Source: Methylobacterium amylolyticum (GTDB lineage: Bacteria; Pseudomonadota; Alphaproteobacteria; Rhizobiales; Beijerinckiaceae). From it: 64,000 nucleotides of DNA. Both the position numbers and the translations under genes were made by a program. How positions within the stretch are numbered: position 1 is the stretch's first letter; every line of letters begins with the position of its first letter. The stretch spans positions 1 to 64,000 of the forward strand of contig NZ_JAUYZI010000017.1 in assembly GCF_030700245.1 (NCBI RefSeq), in the 5' to 3' direction. Under the pieces are notes generated by a model. The model was not told the origin of the DNA. It ran no database searches and worked only from the letters and a program-made list of their open reading frames with translations. This document shows positions 8,836 to 17,534 of this stretch, in pieces.

Positions 8836-9261
8836 GTGCTCCGTCTCCACCGTGCCGGGACCGCCGTCCTCGGCGGGTTCCTGGCCTGCGCCGCCGCGGC
8901 GCCCGCCGACGCCCGCGTCGTCGCGCAGATCGACCAGTCGCGCCAGCGCATGCGGGTGTTCGTCAACGGCTACCCGGCCTACGACTGGCCGGTCTCCACC
9001 GCGCGGCGGGGCTACGTCACCCCGAACGGCGCCTTCCGGGTCGGGCTGATGGCGCCGATGTGGCGCTCGCGCAAGTATCACGGCTCGCCGATGCCGCACG
9101 CCATGTTCTTCCGCGGCGGCTACGCGATCCACGGCACCTACGCCGTCGGCAGCCTCGGCCGGCGGGCGAGCCACGGCTGCGTCCGCCTCGCCCCGGGCAA
9201 CGCGCGGGAGCTGTTCGGGCTGGCGCGCGCCTACGGCGGCGCCTCGGTGATCATCCGCTGA
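8836..9261 (+). CDS. L,D-transpeptidase (YkuD domain)
   Basis: A 141-residue exported enzyme: signal peptide at residues 1-26, then a compact YkuD catalytic domain that covers the rest. The active-site signature runs from IHGTY (His99) to ASHGCVRL (His113, Cys115), with Cys115 as the nucleophile. Such enzymes make 3-3 cross-links in peptidoglycan or attach lipoproteins to it. The GTG at 8836 is chosen because GGAGGC (8825-8830) lies five bases upstream and a signal peptide follows directly. It has no separate binding domain, which is common in alphaproteobacteria with many YkuD copies. Confidence 0.9.
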   Translation: MLRLHRAGTAVLGGFLACAAAAPADARVVAQIDQSRQRMRVFVNGYPAYDWPVSTARRGYVTPNGAFRVGLMAPMWRSRKYHGSPMPHAMFFRGGYAIHGTYAVGSLGRRASHGCVRLAPGNARELFGLARAYGGASVIIR

Positions 9262-9391
9262 GCAGGTTTCGCCGAAGTGGTCGCGGGCTCGGCGTCCCGA
9301 GCCTGCGAGCCCTCAAGGATCCGAGCGGGCGACGCGTTGGCGTGCCCACCGGGCACGACGCGGCGAGGCCAAGGGCGTTTCCGACCCTCGA

Positions 9392-9508
9392 CCTCATCCT
9401 GAGGTGCCCGCGTCAGCGGGCCTCGAAGGAGACCTCCAGGGATCGCGCGGCCGGCTGGAGGGCTCCTTCGAGGCCCCTTGCCGAGGCAAGGGGCACCTCA
9501 GGATGAGG
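9392..9508. repeat. Long inverted repeat (CCTCATCCTGAGG family)
   Basis: A 117-bp palindromic element with perfect 17-bp arms (CCTCATCCTGAGGTGCC at 9392-9408 and its complement at 9492-9508). Inner pairs include CTCGAAGGA with TCCTTCGAG. It fills most of the 350-bp space (9262-9611) between the L,D-transpeptidase and the LysM gene, where I see no gene. Very similar elements are widely dispersed in Methylobacterium and Bradyrhizobium relatives (established pattern, from memory). As the two flanking genes converge, it could act as a two-way terminator. Confidence 0.8.
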
Positions 9509-9611
9509 GGGGGTGGTGGGATCGGCCGCCGCAGACGCCGCCGCAAACGCCGAACTGTCGTGGACCGTGTGGCGCCCCTCGGTCGCGGCGCGAGCCCCGA
9601 CGCCCGAAAGA

Positions 9612-11066
9612 TCAGCCCCGCTTCTCGGGCAGCACGAAGACCTGGCCGGGATAGATGCGGTGGGGATTGCGGATCTGGTCGTGGTTGGCGTCGTAGATCA
9701 CCGTGTAGCGCTCGCCGCGGCCGTAGATCCGCTTGCTGATCTGCCACAGGCTGTCGCCGCGGATGATGCGGGCGGTGCTGATCTCGGGCACGAACACCGC
9801 CCCCGTCTGCGCCTCCGCGGCCGGGCGCGCGGCGTCGCGGTCCGCCGCTCCCGCCCCTGATGTCGCTGCTGACGCTGCCCCTGGCCCGCGATCCGCCGAC
9901 GCCCGCTCCCCCGACGCCCGGTTCTCCGGGGCGGGCTCCGGACGGGCCGGCGGCGCTCCCGGCGCGGCGGTGTTCGGGCGGCCGGGCTGGGCGGCCATCC
10001 CCGCGACCCGCGGCGCCTCGGCCGGGGCGGCCACCGCCTCCGGCATCGCGAACGGGACCTCGGCCCGGCCGGTCACGCCGCCGGTGGCGGGGTCGATCAG
10101 GTCGAGCCGCACCTGGTAGCGGCCGGGCGCGACCCCGCGGCCGATGGTGAAGGTCACCCGCCCGTCCGGGCCGGCCGTGGCCGGGGCGACCGGCGTGTCG
10201 TTCAGGTAGAGCCGCACCTGCGCCCCCGGCGGCGCCGCGCCGGTGACGTAGAGCCGCCCGCCGGGCTCCGCGTCGACGCTGACGACCCGCGCCGGGCCCT
10301 CCGGCGCGCCGGGCTTGCCGCGCGCCGCCTGCGCGCGGGCGTCGGGCCTGCCGTCCGGCTTGGCCTCGGATCCGGCGGCGGACGGCGCACCCGCCCTGGC
10401 GTCGGCCCGTGCGCCCGGCCCGGCCGCGTCCGGCGCGCCGGGCTGCGACAGCACCACGGTCGGCCGGTCCGGGTCGGACAGCGCCACCAGCGGGCGGGTG
10501 TCGCGTCCCGGCGCCACCGCCACCGCCACGCTCTGCCGGGAGCGGGTCTCGCGCCCGTCCGCGGTCCGGGCGCGCAGGACGATCTCGCTGGACCCCGTCG
10601 GCAGCGCGGGCGGCACGAGCGCGAACTGGCCGTCGGGGTCGGCGAGCGCCCGCGCCACCGATCTGCCGTCCACCAGCATCTCGACCACGGTGTTGGGCGC
10701 GCCGCGGCCGGCCACCACCGCGTCGCCGTTGGGCTCGACCCGGACGATGTCAAAGCGCGGCGCCTCCGCGTCCAGCGCCGCCCCGTCGCCGGGCTTGGCC
10801 GCCTTCGGCGCGCCCGGCTTGCCCGCGCCGGGGCTTGGCGCGGCGGGGCCGGGCGATGTGAGGCCTGGCGCTGTGGAACTTGGCGCTGTGGGGCTGGGCG
10901 CACCGGATCCAGGCGCGGGCGGCGGGGCGGCCCGCGTCTCGGCCGAGGGGCGCTCGGTCGCGCGCCGCAGCGCCTCGGGGCCGCCGTACAGGGCGAGCAC
11001 GAGGCCGAGGCCGGCGGCGAGGCCGGCGAGCGCCAGCACCACACTGCGCCGCACGTGACTCGCCAT
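9612..11066 (-). CDS. LysM peptidoglycan-binding protein with Ig-like domains
   Basis: A 484-residue envelope protein: an N-terminal membrane anchor (residues 5-27), a long alanine- and proline-rich low-complexity linker, two Ig-like domains separated by a second low-complexity linker, and a C-terminal LysM domain (IIRGDSLWQISKRIYGRG...IYPGQVFVLP). LysM binds N-acetylglucosamine in peptidoglycan, so the protein probably tethers the membrane to the wall. GGAGG lies directly against ATG 11066; a GTG four codons later has better spacing and may be the true start. The DNA of the first linker contains short tandem repeats. Confidence 0.85.
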   Translation of the reverse strand: MASHVRRSVVLALAGLAAGLGLVLALYGGPEALRRATERPSAETRAAPPPAPGSGAPSPTAPSSTAPGLTSPGPAAPSPGAGKPGAPKAAKPGDGAALDAEAPRFDIVRVEPNGDAVVAGRGAPNTVVEMLVDGRSVARALADPDGQFALVPPALPTGSSEIVLRARTADGRETRSRQSVAVAVAPGRDTRPLVALSDPDRPTVVLSQPGAPDAAGPGARADARAGAPSAAGSEAKPDGRPDARAQAARGKPGAPEGPARVVSVDAEPGGRLYVTGAAPPGAQVRLYLNDTPVAPATAGPDGRVTFTIGRGVAPGRYQVRLDLIDPATGGVTGRAEVPFAMPEAVAAPAEAPRVAGMAAQPGRPNTAAPGAPPARPEPAPENRASGERASADRGPGAASAATSGAGAADRDAARPAAEAQTGAVFVPEISTARIIRGDSLWQISKRIYGRGERYTVIYDANHDQIRNPHRIYPGQVFVLPEKRG

Positions 11067-11265
11067 CCTCCGGTCTCTCCCTGCACCCTCGGGCCGCCGA
11101 AAAACCGTCGACGACCGGGGCCATAATACCGTACATGGTCCGGGCACCAAGCCGTCCCGCCCAACCCGCCGGGGAAACCCGCGCAGCTTCAGCACTTTGG
11201 CGCCCGGTCCGCCGGGCCGGGCACCCCCGGGACGGCGCCAGCGGACGCGCGAGGGAGGGTGCCGG

Positions 11266-11856
11266 ATGGCCCCGGTGAGGACGGTCTGTGTCTATTGCGG
11301 CTCCGGCTTCGGCGGGGATCCGGCGTTCCGCGCGGCGGCGCAGACGCTCGGCACCGCGCTCGCGGGGGCCGGGATGCGCCTCGTCTACGGCGGCGGCGAT
11401 GTCGGGCTGATGGGCACCGTCGCCCGGGCGGCGCTCGCGGCCGGCGGCCACGTCACCGGCATCATCCCCGACTTCCTCCAGGCCCGCGAGCACATGCTCG
11501 ACGACGTGCAGGAGACGATCGTCGTGCCCGACATGCACACCCGCAAGCGGCTGATGTTCGAGCGCTCCGACGCCTTCGTGACCCTGCCCGGGGGCATCGG
11601 CACCCTGGAGGAGCTGGTGGAGCAGCTCACCTGGGCGCAGCTCGGGCGGCACCGCAAGCCCGTGGTGCTGGTCTCGGTGGCCGATTTCTGGGCGCCGCTG
11701 ATCGCCCTGTTCGCCCACATGCGCGACCACGGCTTCATCCGCGAGGGGCTCGACCTCAGCTACTTCGTGGCCCCCGACGCGGAGAGCGTGGTGCCGATGC
11801 TGCGCGAGACCGGCCGCGGGACGGACGGGGCCGAGGCGGTCGTGGCGCGGATGTGA
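11266..11856 (+). CDS. LOG-family protein (cytokinin riboside 5'-monophosphate phosphoribohydrolase-like)
   Basis: A 196-residue Rossmann-fold protein of the LOG/TIGR00730 family. It carries the paired motifs M-x-T-R-K (MHTRKRLMF) and P-G-G-x-G-T-x-x-E (LPGGIGTLEE), which bind and cleave nucleoside monophosphates to release the base and ribose phosphate. Plant-associated methylobacteria are known for cytokinins, although many LOG proteins are general nucleotide hydrolases. The ATG at 11266 follows a GAGGGAGGG run about seven bases upstream. It is divergent from the LysM gene. Confident on family, less on physiological substrate. Confidence 0.9.
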   Translation: MAPVRTVCVYCGSGFGGDPAFRAAAQTLGTALAGAGMRLVYGGGDVGLMGTVARAALAAGGHVTGIIPDFLQAREHMLDDVQETIVVPDMHTRKRLMFERSDAFVTLPGGIGTLEELVEQLTWAQLGRHRKPVVLVSVADFWAPLIALFAHMRDHGFIREGLDLSYFVAPDAESVVPMLRETGRGTDGAEAVVARM

Positions 11857-11890
11857 CGGCGGGCCGCGCGCCTCGCGCGCGGCGCTGCCG

Positions 11891-13108
11891 CTACTTGGCG
11901 ATCATCGGGCAGCCGCCCTCGGCCAGGGGGCGGAAGGCCTGGTCGCCGGGGATGGTCTCCAGCACCTTGTACAGGTCCCACGGGCCCTTCGATTCGGACG
12001 GCGCCTTCGCCTCGAACAGGTACATCGGGTGGATCTTGCGCCCGTCGGCGCGGATCGTGCCCTGGCCGAACAGGGGATCGTCGGTGGGGATCTCCTTCAT
12101 CTTGGCGACCACCGCCGCCCCGTCGGCCGCCGATTTCAGCGCCGTCACCGCCTTCAGGTAGTGCAGCACGCTGGCGTAGACGCCGGCCTGGTACGAGGTC
12201 GGCTTCTTGCCCGGCATGCGCTGCTCGAAGCGGGCGGCGAAGGCGCGGGTCGCGTCGTTCAGGTCCCAGTAGAACGAGGCGGTGAACTGGAGGCCCTGCG
12301 CCACGTCGAGGCCGAGCGCGTGGATGTCGGTGATGGCGATGAGCAGCGCCGCGATGGTCTGGCCGCCCTGGCGGATCCCGAACTCGTGCGCCTGCTTGAT
12401 CGCGTTGGCCGCGTCGAGCCCGGCATCGGCGAGCCCGATCACCTGCGATCCCGAGGCCTGCGCCTGGAGCAGGAAGGAGGAGAAGTCCGGGTTCGGGAAC
12501 GGGGTGCGCACCCCGCCGACCACCCGGCCGCCGTTCTTCTCCACCACCGCCCGCGTGTCGCGCTCCAGCGCCAGCCCGAAGGCGTAGTCGGCGGTGATGA
12601 AGTACCACGTCTTGCCGCCGCGCTTCAGGATCGCCCGGCCGGTGCCGTTGGCGAGCGCCACCGTGTCGTAGGTCCAGTGCACGGTGTTGGGGGTGCAGGC
12701 CGGGCCGGTGAGGTCGGCGGTGCCGCCGCCCGAGTTCACGAACGCCTTGTTCTTCTCCTTGGTGATCTGGGCGATGGCCAGCGCCACCGAGGAGGTCGGC
12801 ACGTCGAAGATCGCGTCCACCCGGTCGCGGTCGTACCATTGCCGGGCCACCGAGGCGCCGACATCGGGCTTGTTCTGGTGGTCGGCGGCCACGACCTCGA
12901 CCTTCAGCCCGTGCTGCTCCGGCTTGAAGTCCTCCACCGCCATGCGGGCGGCAACCACCGCGCCCTCGCCGGTGGAATCGAAGTAGACCCCGGAGCGGTC
13001 GTTCATCACCCCGATCTTCACCGGCACGAGGTCCGCCGCGAGGGCGGTGCCCGCGGCCAGCGCCCCGAGGGCTCCGAGCGCGCGCGCGACGAGGGGGCCG
13101 ACCGGCAT
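11891..13108 (-). CDS. ABC transporter solute-binding protein (LivJ type)
   Basis: A 405-residue periplasmic binding protein with a signal peptide (about residues 1-24, ending ALAA) and the two-lobed periplasmic-binding fold of the branched-chain amino acid/amide family. It begins KIGVMNDRSGVYFDSTGEG and contains a DVPTSSVALAIAQITKEKNK segment that lines the ligand cleft in this group. It delivers a small ligand to a LivHMGF-like permease. No permease or ATPase gene is adjacent, so it is an orphan here. The ligand cannot be read, and related alphaproteobacterial proteins are usually called amino acid, amide or urea binders. Confidence 0.88.
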   Translation of the reverse strand: MPVGPLVARALGALGALAAGTALAADLVPVKIGVMNDRSGVYFDSTGEGAVVAARMAVEDFKPEQHGLKVEVVAADHQNKPDVGASVARQWYDRDRVDAIFDVPTSSVALAIAQITKEKNKAFVNSGGGTADLTGPACTPNTVHWTYDTVALANGTGRAILKRGGKTWYFITADYAFGLALERDTRAVVEKNGGRVVGGVRTPFPNPDFSSFLLQAQASGSQVIGLADAGLDAANAIKQAHEFGIRQGGQTIAALLIAITDIHALGLDVAQGLQFTASFYWDLNDATRAFAARFEQRMPGKKPTSYQAGVYASVLHYLKAVTALKSAADGAAVVAKMKEIPTDDPLFGQGTIRADGRKIHPMYLFEAKAPSESKGPWDLYKVLETIPGDQAFRPLAEGGCPMIAK

Positions 13109-13346
13109 CGTGTTCCTCCCAGGCTGTCGCCCGGCGGCGTTGCGCCGCCGCTCGGGCCGGGGCCGCGCCCCGCACCGAGCTTATGCCGAGGCGGCGGCGC
13201 GGGGAAACGCCGGCGCGCGACGGCGCCGGCGATCCGTCACGCCCGGGGCCGCGTCGGCGGATGCGGCGCCCGGGCTCGCGCACCGGTTGCGCCGGGTGAC
13301 AGCGCCGGCCATCGGGCCTATCTGTCCGCCCAGGACGGATCGGACC

Positions 13347-13685
13347 ATGACGGACGTGAGATTGCGGACCGCGAAATTCGGGATCGGGGCGGTGGTGCGC
13401 CACCGGATCTACCCGTTCCGGGGCGTCGTGTTCGACGTGGATCCGGTCTTCGACAACACCGAGGCGTGGTGGCTGGCGATCCCCGAGGACGTGCGGCCGC
13501 GCAAGGACCAGCCGTTCTACCACCTGCTCGCCGAGAACGCCGAGACCGAGTACGTCGCCTACGTCTCGGAGCAGAACCTGCTGCCCGACACCTCCGGCGA
13601 GGCCCTGCGCCACGCCGGCATCGCCGAGATGTTCGTGCGCGACGCCGCCGGCACCTACCGGATGCGCGACCGCCCCCAGAACTGA
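13347..13685 (+). CDS. hspQ: Heat shock protein HspQ
   Basis: A 112-residue cytosolic protein of the HspQ/YccV family. The core (KFGIGAVVRHRIYPFRGVVFDVDPVF...PFYHLLAE...YVAYVSEQNL) matches the hemimethylated-DNA-binding-like fold of HspQ. In enterobacteria HspQ modulates Lon-dependent proteolysis and the turnover of mutant DnaA. Alphaproteobacterial copies usually have this length. The gene stands alone, divergent from the ABC binding protein, with a 238-bp spacer that should hold both promoters. The ribosome site before ATG 13347 is weak. Confidence 0.92.
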   Translation: MTDVRLRTAKFGIGAVVRHRIYPFRGVVFDVDPVFDNTEAWWLAIPEDVRPRKDQPFYHLLAENAETEYVAYVSEQNLLPDTSGEALRHAGIAEMFVRDAAGTYRMRDRPQN

Positions 13686-13813
13686 GCGCACGCCGAGCGC
13701 ATCCGGCGCGAGGGCACCGCGAGGATCGGGGACCGGGCGCCGTTCGCGCGTCCCCCCGCGATTCCCCTCCCCTTGTGGGTTTGCACGTTCACACGTCCAG
13801 GGACTGCCGCCCG

Positions 13814-13957
13814 CCCCGTCATCCCGGGGCTCGCCTCAGGCGAGAGCCCGGGATCCAGAGCCGCCGCGCGGGTCGAATGGAACGTGGCCGGCGCACTCCG
13901 AGACCGGTCGCGGGTCTGGATCCCGGGCTCCGCTCTCGCGGCCCCGGGATGACGGGG
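13814..13957. repeat. Nested long inverted repeat (CCCCGTCATCCCGGGGC family)
   Basis: A 144-bp element with perfect 17-bp outer arms (13814-13830 and 13941-13957) and perfect 16-bp inner arms (GAGCCCGGGATCCAGA at 13844-13859, complement at 13915-13930). It belongs to a class of dispersed palindromes common in alphaproteobacterial spacers. It lies in the 550-bp gene-free space between hspQ and the next leftward gene, which also holds a CCCTTGTGGG-rich stretch (about 13770-13790 and 13990-14010) and a GAGGAG-rich stretch (14070-14090) from other repeat families. Confidence 0.8.
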
Positions 13958-14232
13958 CGCGATCCAGACCCGGCTGTGTGAATCCAATGACCCTTGTGGG
14001 TGAGGGGTAGGGGGCCGGATCGAGCGATCCGGTGCCTTTCGAACCACCCCCACCTCCGGCTCCTCCCCACGAGAGGGAGGAGAGGCCGGGAGTCACGGTC
14101 CGTAGATCGATCTGTGACGGTCGCTGCCCCGGGCCGAAGCCGCCTCGGTCATCGGTTGAGCGGATTCGAAAAAATCTGCGCGGAAGAAACGCGCGCTCGC
14201 AGGCACGCCCGCGCGCGAAGCTCCGAGCGGGA

Positions 14233-14577
14233 TCAGAGGTCGGGCTGGGCCGCGACGTAGGCGTTGAGGCGGGTTGCGAGGTCGACCGGGCCGCCGGCGC
14301 TGCGGTCGGCCGCGTCGGTGATCAGGATCACCGGGATGCCGCGGTCGCGCATCCGGGCGCGCAGCCGGGCGGCGCGGCGGGCGTAGCCGGGGTCGCGGCG
14401 GGCGCAGGCCTGGAGCAGCACGGCCGCCGGGCGGGCGATCACGGCGAGCACGTCGTCGGCCGCCTCCAGGGACGCGGTCACGCTGGCGTAGCCGAGGCTC
14501 GCGAGTTCACCGGACAGCGAATGGTCCACGGCCCGCACGCCGTCGTCCACCACCAGCACTTGTTGCAGCGCACCCAT
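14233..14577 (-). CDS. Degenerate response-regulator receiver-like protein
   Basis: A 114-residue soluble protein with a receiver-like beta-alpha pattern. It starts MGALQQVLVVDDGVRAVDHSL, where the VDD pair matches the acidic pocket of receiver domains. The position expected for the phosphorylated aspartate reads PAAVLLQACARRD, with no Asp at the end of the strand. The later ILITDAAD segment matches strand 4. It is probably a receiver fold that has lost phosphorylation. The start at 14577 is chosen because the fold begins there; a GTG at 14628 in the same frame is an alternative. Confidence 0.6.
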   Translation of the reverse strand: MGALQQVLVVDDGVRAVDHSLSGELASLGYASVTASLEAADDVLAVIARPAAVLLQACARRDPGYARRAARLRARMRDRGIPVILITDAADRSAGGPVDLATRLNAYVAAQPDL

Positions 14578-14876
14578 AAGCTTGAGCGGTACCCCATCAC
14601 GCGCGGCTTGGAAAGATAGCCGTGCCACATTCCGTTTCGTAACCCGCGAGCGTCCGTTCGGATCCGCAGGTTCCGTCTTGCAGGCGCGAGACTAGGGATG
14701 CCGCCTGAGCGGCCGATGAACCCGTTTGGAGCCCCCGTTCAGGCGGCCGGACTTCGCCCGGGCGGGACCGGATCCGGGGCGTGGGCCGGGATCACCGCCT
14801 CCGGCGCCCGCCGAAGACTGGCGAGGCGGTCGCGGCGCGCCGGGTGCGGTGCGCCAAGCCCGGGCGGTCCGCCGGA
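14578..14876. other. Intergenic stretch, no gene seen
   Basis: About 300 bases between two leftward genes. The open frames crossing it continue antisense to the AMP-binding gene and have no independent support. Confidence 0.5.
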
Positions 14877-15965
14877 TCAGCGCGGCCGGGTGAGCACCGC
14901 GTCCTCGCCGTGGACGACCACGTCGAGCCGGCGGGGACCGGCACCGCGGTCCGGCCCAGCGGGGGGCGCGGCGGCGCGCGCGGCGGGGGCCCGGTGGACG
15001 AGATCGAGGGCCCGCACCGTCCAGGGCAGGACGAGGCCGTCGAGCGCCGCCTCGAACGGCGCCGGCACGACGAGCCGGGTCGGGACCGGCCGCGCCAGCG
15101 CCGCGCGGAGCGCCGCCGCGTCGAACGGGATCAGGCTTTCCAGGGTGGCGCCGGCCGCGAGCGCCGCGCCGAGGCCGGTGACGAGGCCGCGCAGGTCGTG
15201 GGGCGGCAGCAGCGTCAGGAGCCGCTCGCCCCCGGCCAGCGGCACGGGATCGAGATGGGCGGCGACCGCTTCGGCCAGGGCCTCGGCCGCGCGGTGCACC
15301 GGGCGGTCGGGCGCGCCCCCGGCGAAGGTGACGAGGCCGCGGCTCGCGGCCGGCTCGGCGCCGCCGCGCTCCAGGGCCAGGGCGTCGAGGCTGATCACCC
15401 CGTCCGGCACCCCGGGGCCGAACGCGGCGAGGTAGCGCAGGCCGAAATGGCGCAGGGCGGCGACCGTCAGCTCCTCCGCCGGCCGCCGCGCACCCCGCCG
15501 GCCCTCGGTGAGCACCGCCGCGAGGTCCGCCGCCTCGACCGCGGCCGAGAGGGCCGCCGCGTCCCAGGCCGCCGGCATCGGGCAGGGCAGATGGCCGGCC
15601 GCCTCGACGGCGCAGTGGGCGAGCGCCGCCTCGGCGCCGCCGGAGAACCACAGGCCGATCCGGCTGCCGGGGGGCAGGCGCCACGCGCCGAAGCCGCGGG
15701 CGAGCCGGCCGACGATCTCGGCCGCCGCCGCGTAGGTCCAGGTGATCGCCGGGCGCCCGCACCACGCGGCCCGGTCCCCGGCGTCGCGCAGGACGACCCG
15801 CTGCGGGTGCGCCTCCGCCCCCGCCAGCAGCGCCGCGCACAGGCCCGCCGGCCGGGGAGCCGGCACCATCGCCGGCACCGCGGCCGGATTCCCGGCCCTC
15901 TGCGCCACCGCGCCCACTCGACAACCCCCGCCGTCCCGCGGCCCGGCCGCGCCCGTGAGCGCCAT
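14877..15965 (-). CDS. Truncated, degenerate AMP-binding (acyl-CoA synthetase-like) protein
   Basis: A 362-residue protein resembling only the N-terminal half of the ANL acyl/aryl-CoA synthetase family. It has the early strand WTYAAAAEIVGRLARGFGAWRLPPGSRIGLW and the following cofactor-domain helices. The P-loop, normally a T-S-G-T-T-G-x-P-K-G pattern, reads LVTFAGGAPDRPV, so the threonine/serine run and the lysine are missing. The adenylation core and C-terminal lid (another 150-200 residues) are absent. It is unlikely to adenylate a substrate; a binding, carrier or scaffold role, or early decay, are options. The frame is intact and strongly GC-biased at codon position 3, suggesting it is still under selection. 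Confidence 0.65.
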   Translation of the reverse strand: MALTGAAGPRDGGGCRVGAVAQRAGNPAAVPAMVPAPRPAGLCAALLAGAEAHPQRVVLRDAGDRAAWCGRPAITWTYAAAAEIVGRLARGFGAWRLPPGSRIGLWFSGGAEAALAHCAVEAAGHLPCPMPAAWDAAALSAAVEAADLAAVLTEGRRGARRPAEELTVAALRHFGLRYLAAFGPGVPDGVISLDALALERGGAEPAASRGLVTFAGGAPDRPVHRAAEALAEAVAAHLDPVPLAGGERLLTLLPPHDLRGLVTGLGAALAAGATLESLIPFDAAALRAALARPVPTRLVVPAPFEAALDGLVLPWTVRALDLVHRAPAARAAAPPAGPDRGAGPRRLDVVVHGEDAVLTRPR

Positions 15966-16378
15966 CGTCGGCCGGGCATGGTTAACCGCCGGTTATGGGG
16001 ACGCGCGCCGGCGGCCTCGCGCGCGGCGGTCTCGCACGCGGCCTTCTTGCATGCGGCCTGCTTGCGGGCGGCCTTCTTGCTTGCGGGCGGCCGTGCGGCG
16101 GCCTATCGGGGAGCGCCGCGGGCGCGAGGGTCGCCGCCCGCGCCGTCATGCCTTCGCCGCAATGGGCGGGGAAGGAGCCGCCCGGTGCCGAGACGGGTCT
16201 CTCCGACCCGCCGGGACCGGCGGCCGGACCGATCCGTCCGGGCCCCATCGCGGCATCCGCCGCGTCGGCGGGCTCCGGATCCCCCGGCGGCCCGGTCCCG
16301 GCGTTCAGCCGAGGTCCCGAGACCGAGGCGTCCTGAGACCGAGTTCACGAGACCGTTATTTCCAAGGGGTCAGAGCCG
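15966..16378. other. Intergenic stretch with imperfect short tandem repeats
   Basis: About 410 bases upstream of the IalB gene. Between about 16010 and 16095 the sequence cycles through variants of GCGGGCGGCCTTCTTGC roughly every 20-25 bases. No frame crossing it has a recognisable product. The repeat could reflect slippage in GC-rich DNA. Confidence 0.5.
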
Positions 16379-17149
16379 ATGTCCTTCACCCGCCACGCGC
16401 CGCTCGCGCGCGCCGCCCTCCTCGGCCTCGCGGGCCTCGGCCTCGCCGCCGGTCCGGCGCTGGCCCAGGCCAAGAAGCCCGCCGCGCCCGCCCCGGCGGC
16501 GCCGGCGCCCGCCGCCCCGGCCGCGCAGCCGAACGGCCAGACGCCCGCCGCCCAGACCGGCCCGCAGATCGTCGCGGTGAAGTCCGAGCCGAGCCAGGCC
16601 GACTGGACCAAGGTCTGCGGCAAGGACCAGGGCACCGGCACCGACATCTGCTACACCACCCGCGACTTCGTCTCCGACCAGGGCCAGCCGGTGCTCGCGG
16701 TCGCCGTCTACGAGATGAAGAACCCCGCCCAGAAGCAGGAGGTGCGCGTGGTGCGCTACCTGCTGCCGCTCGGCCTGCTGCTCCAGCCCGGCATCCGCTT
16801 CAACGTCGACAACCAGGCGGCCACGCCGGGCCGCTTCGCCGTGTGCTTCCCGAACGGCTGCTTCGCCGAGGCCGGGGGCGTCGAGGCGGGCGTGGTCGCG
16901 GCGATGAAGAAGGGCACCACCCTCAACGTCTCCGTGCAGAACCAGACCCAGCGCGAGGTCACCTTCGCCGTGCCGCTCGCCGGCTTCGGCAAGGCGTTCG
17001 ACGGCCCGGCCATCGATCCGAAGGTGCTCGAGGAGCAGCAGAAGAAGCTCCAGGCCGAGCTGGAGAAGCGCAGCGAGGACATGCGCAAGAAGCTGGAGAC
17101 GCAGCAGGGCGGCGCCGCCCCCGCCCCCGCCGCTCCGGGCGCCAAGTAA
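16379..17149 (+). CDS. Invasion-associated locus B (IalB) family protein
   Basis: A 256-residue periplasmic protein. A signal peptide (residues 1-29, ending PALAQA) is followed by a proline/alanine linker, then the IalB domain (about residues 65-215): WTKVCGKDQGTGTDICYTTRD, LPLGLLLQPGIRFNVDN, and FAVCFPNGCFAEAG with paired cysteines that probably form disulfides. The C-terminal tail is a charged coiled coil (VLEEQQKKLQAELEKRSED) ending in an alanine/proline run. IalB was named in Bartonella for erythrocyte invasion, but homologues occur in most Hyphomicrobiales with unknown envelope roles. AAGGGGTCAG just upstream of ATG 16379 can serve as the ribosome site. Confidence 0.9.
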   Translation: MSFTRHAPLARAALLGLAGLGLAAGPALAQAKKPAAPAPAAPAPAAPAAQPNGQTPAAQTGPQIVAVKSEPSQADWTKVCGKDQGTGTDICYTTRDFVSDQGQPVLAVAVYEMKNPAQKQEVRVVRYLLPLGLLLQPGIRFNVDNQAATPGRFAVCFPNGCFAEAGGVEAGVVAAMKKGTTLNVSVQNQTQREVTFAVPLAGFGKAFDGPAIDPKVLEEQQKKLQAELEKRSEDMRKKLETQQGGAAPAPAAPGAK

Positions 17150-17353
17150 GGGCCGCCAAGTAAGAGTCTTCGCGTCTTCCGCCGCGCGCGCCGCGGCGGA
17201 TCCGCCTTCGGGGGCCGGGCCGCGAGGTCCGGCCCTCTCGCTGTTCGATCCTCTCGCCGTTCGGCCGGATCGCGGGCGCGGGCGACCGAGCGCTTCGACG
17301 GGAGGAGGGCTCATACCGTTTCCGGGTGAATCGTTCGGTGATCCGGCCTCGCG

Positions 17354-17447
17354 CCGTCATCGCGAGCCGCAGGCGAAGCGACCCAGGGCAGCGCGCGCTC
17401 CCAGACCGTGGCGCTGCTGGATTGCTTCGCTCCGCTCGCAAAGACGG
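17354..17447. repeat. Imperfect inverted repeat (CCGTCATCGCGAG family)
   Basis: A roughly 94-bp element whose ends, CCGTCATCGCGAG and CTCGCAAAGACGG, pair imperfectly, with inner GCGAAGCGACCCAG pairing to CTGGATTGCTTCGC. It is the commonest type of dispersed palindrome in Methylobacterium and Bradyrhizobium relatives (from memory). It sits in the 385-bp gene-free space between the IalB gene and the convergent VOC gene, where it may serve as a terminator. Confidence 0.75.
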
Positions 17448-17534
17448 CGAGAGTCGATCCCGAACCCTTCAGCCGAACGTCGTATCACCCGTCCGGGGCC
17501 GGAACCCGCGGCGCGCGAATCGGAGCGGCCGGCC

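Noticed and set aside
11197..12161. Long rightward frames beyond the LOG gene
   Set aside because: They are shifted readings of the LOG gene and then antisense to the ABC binding-protein gene.
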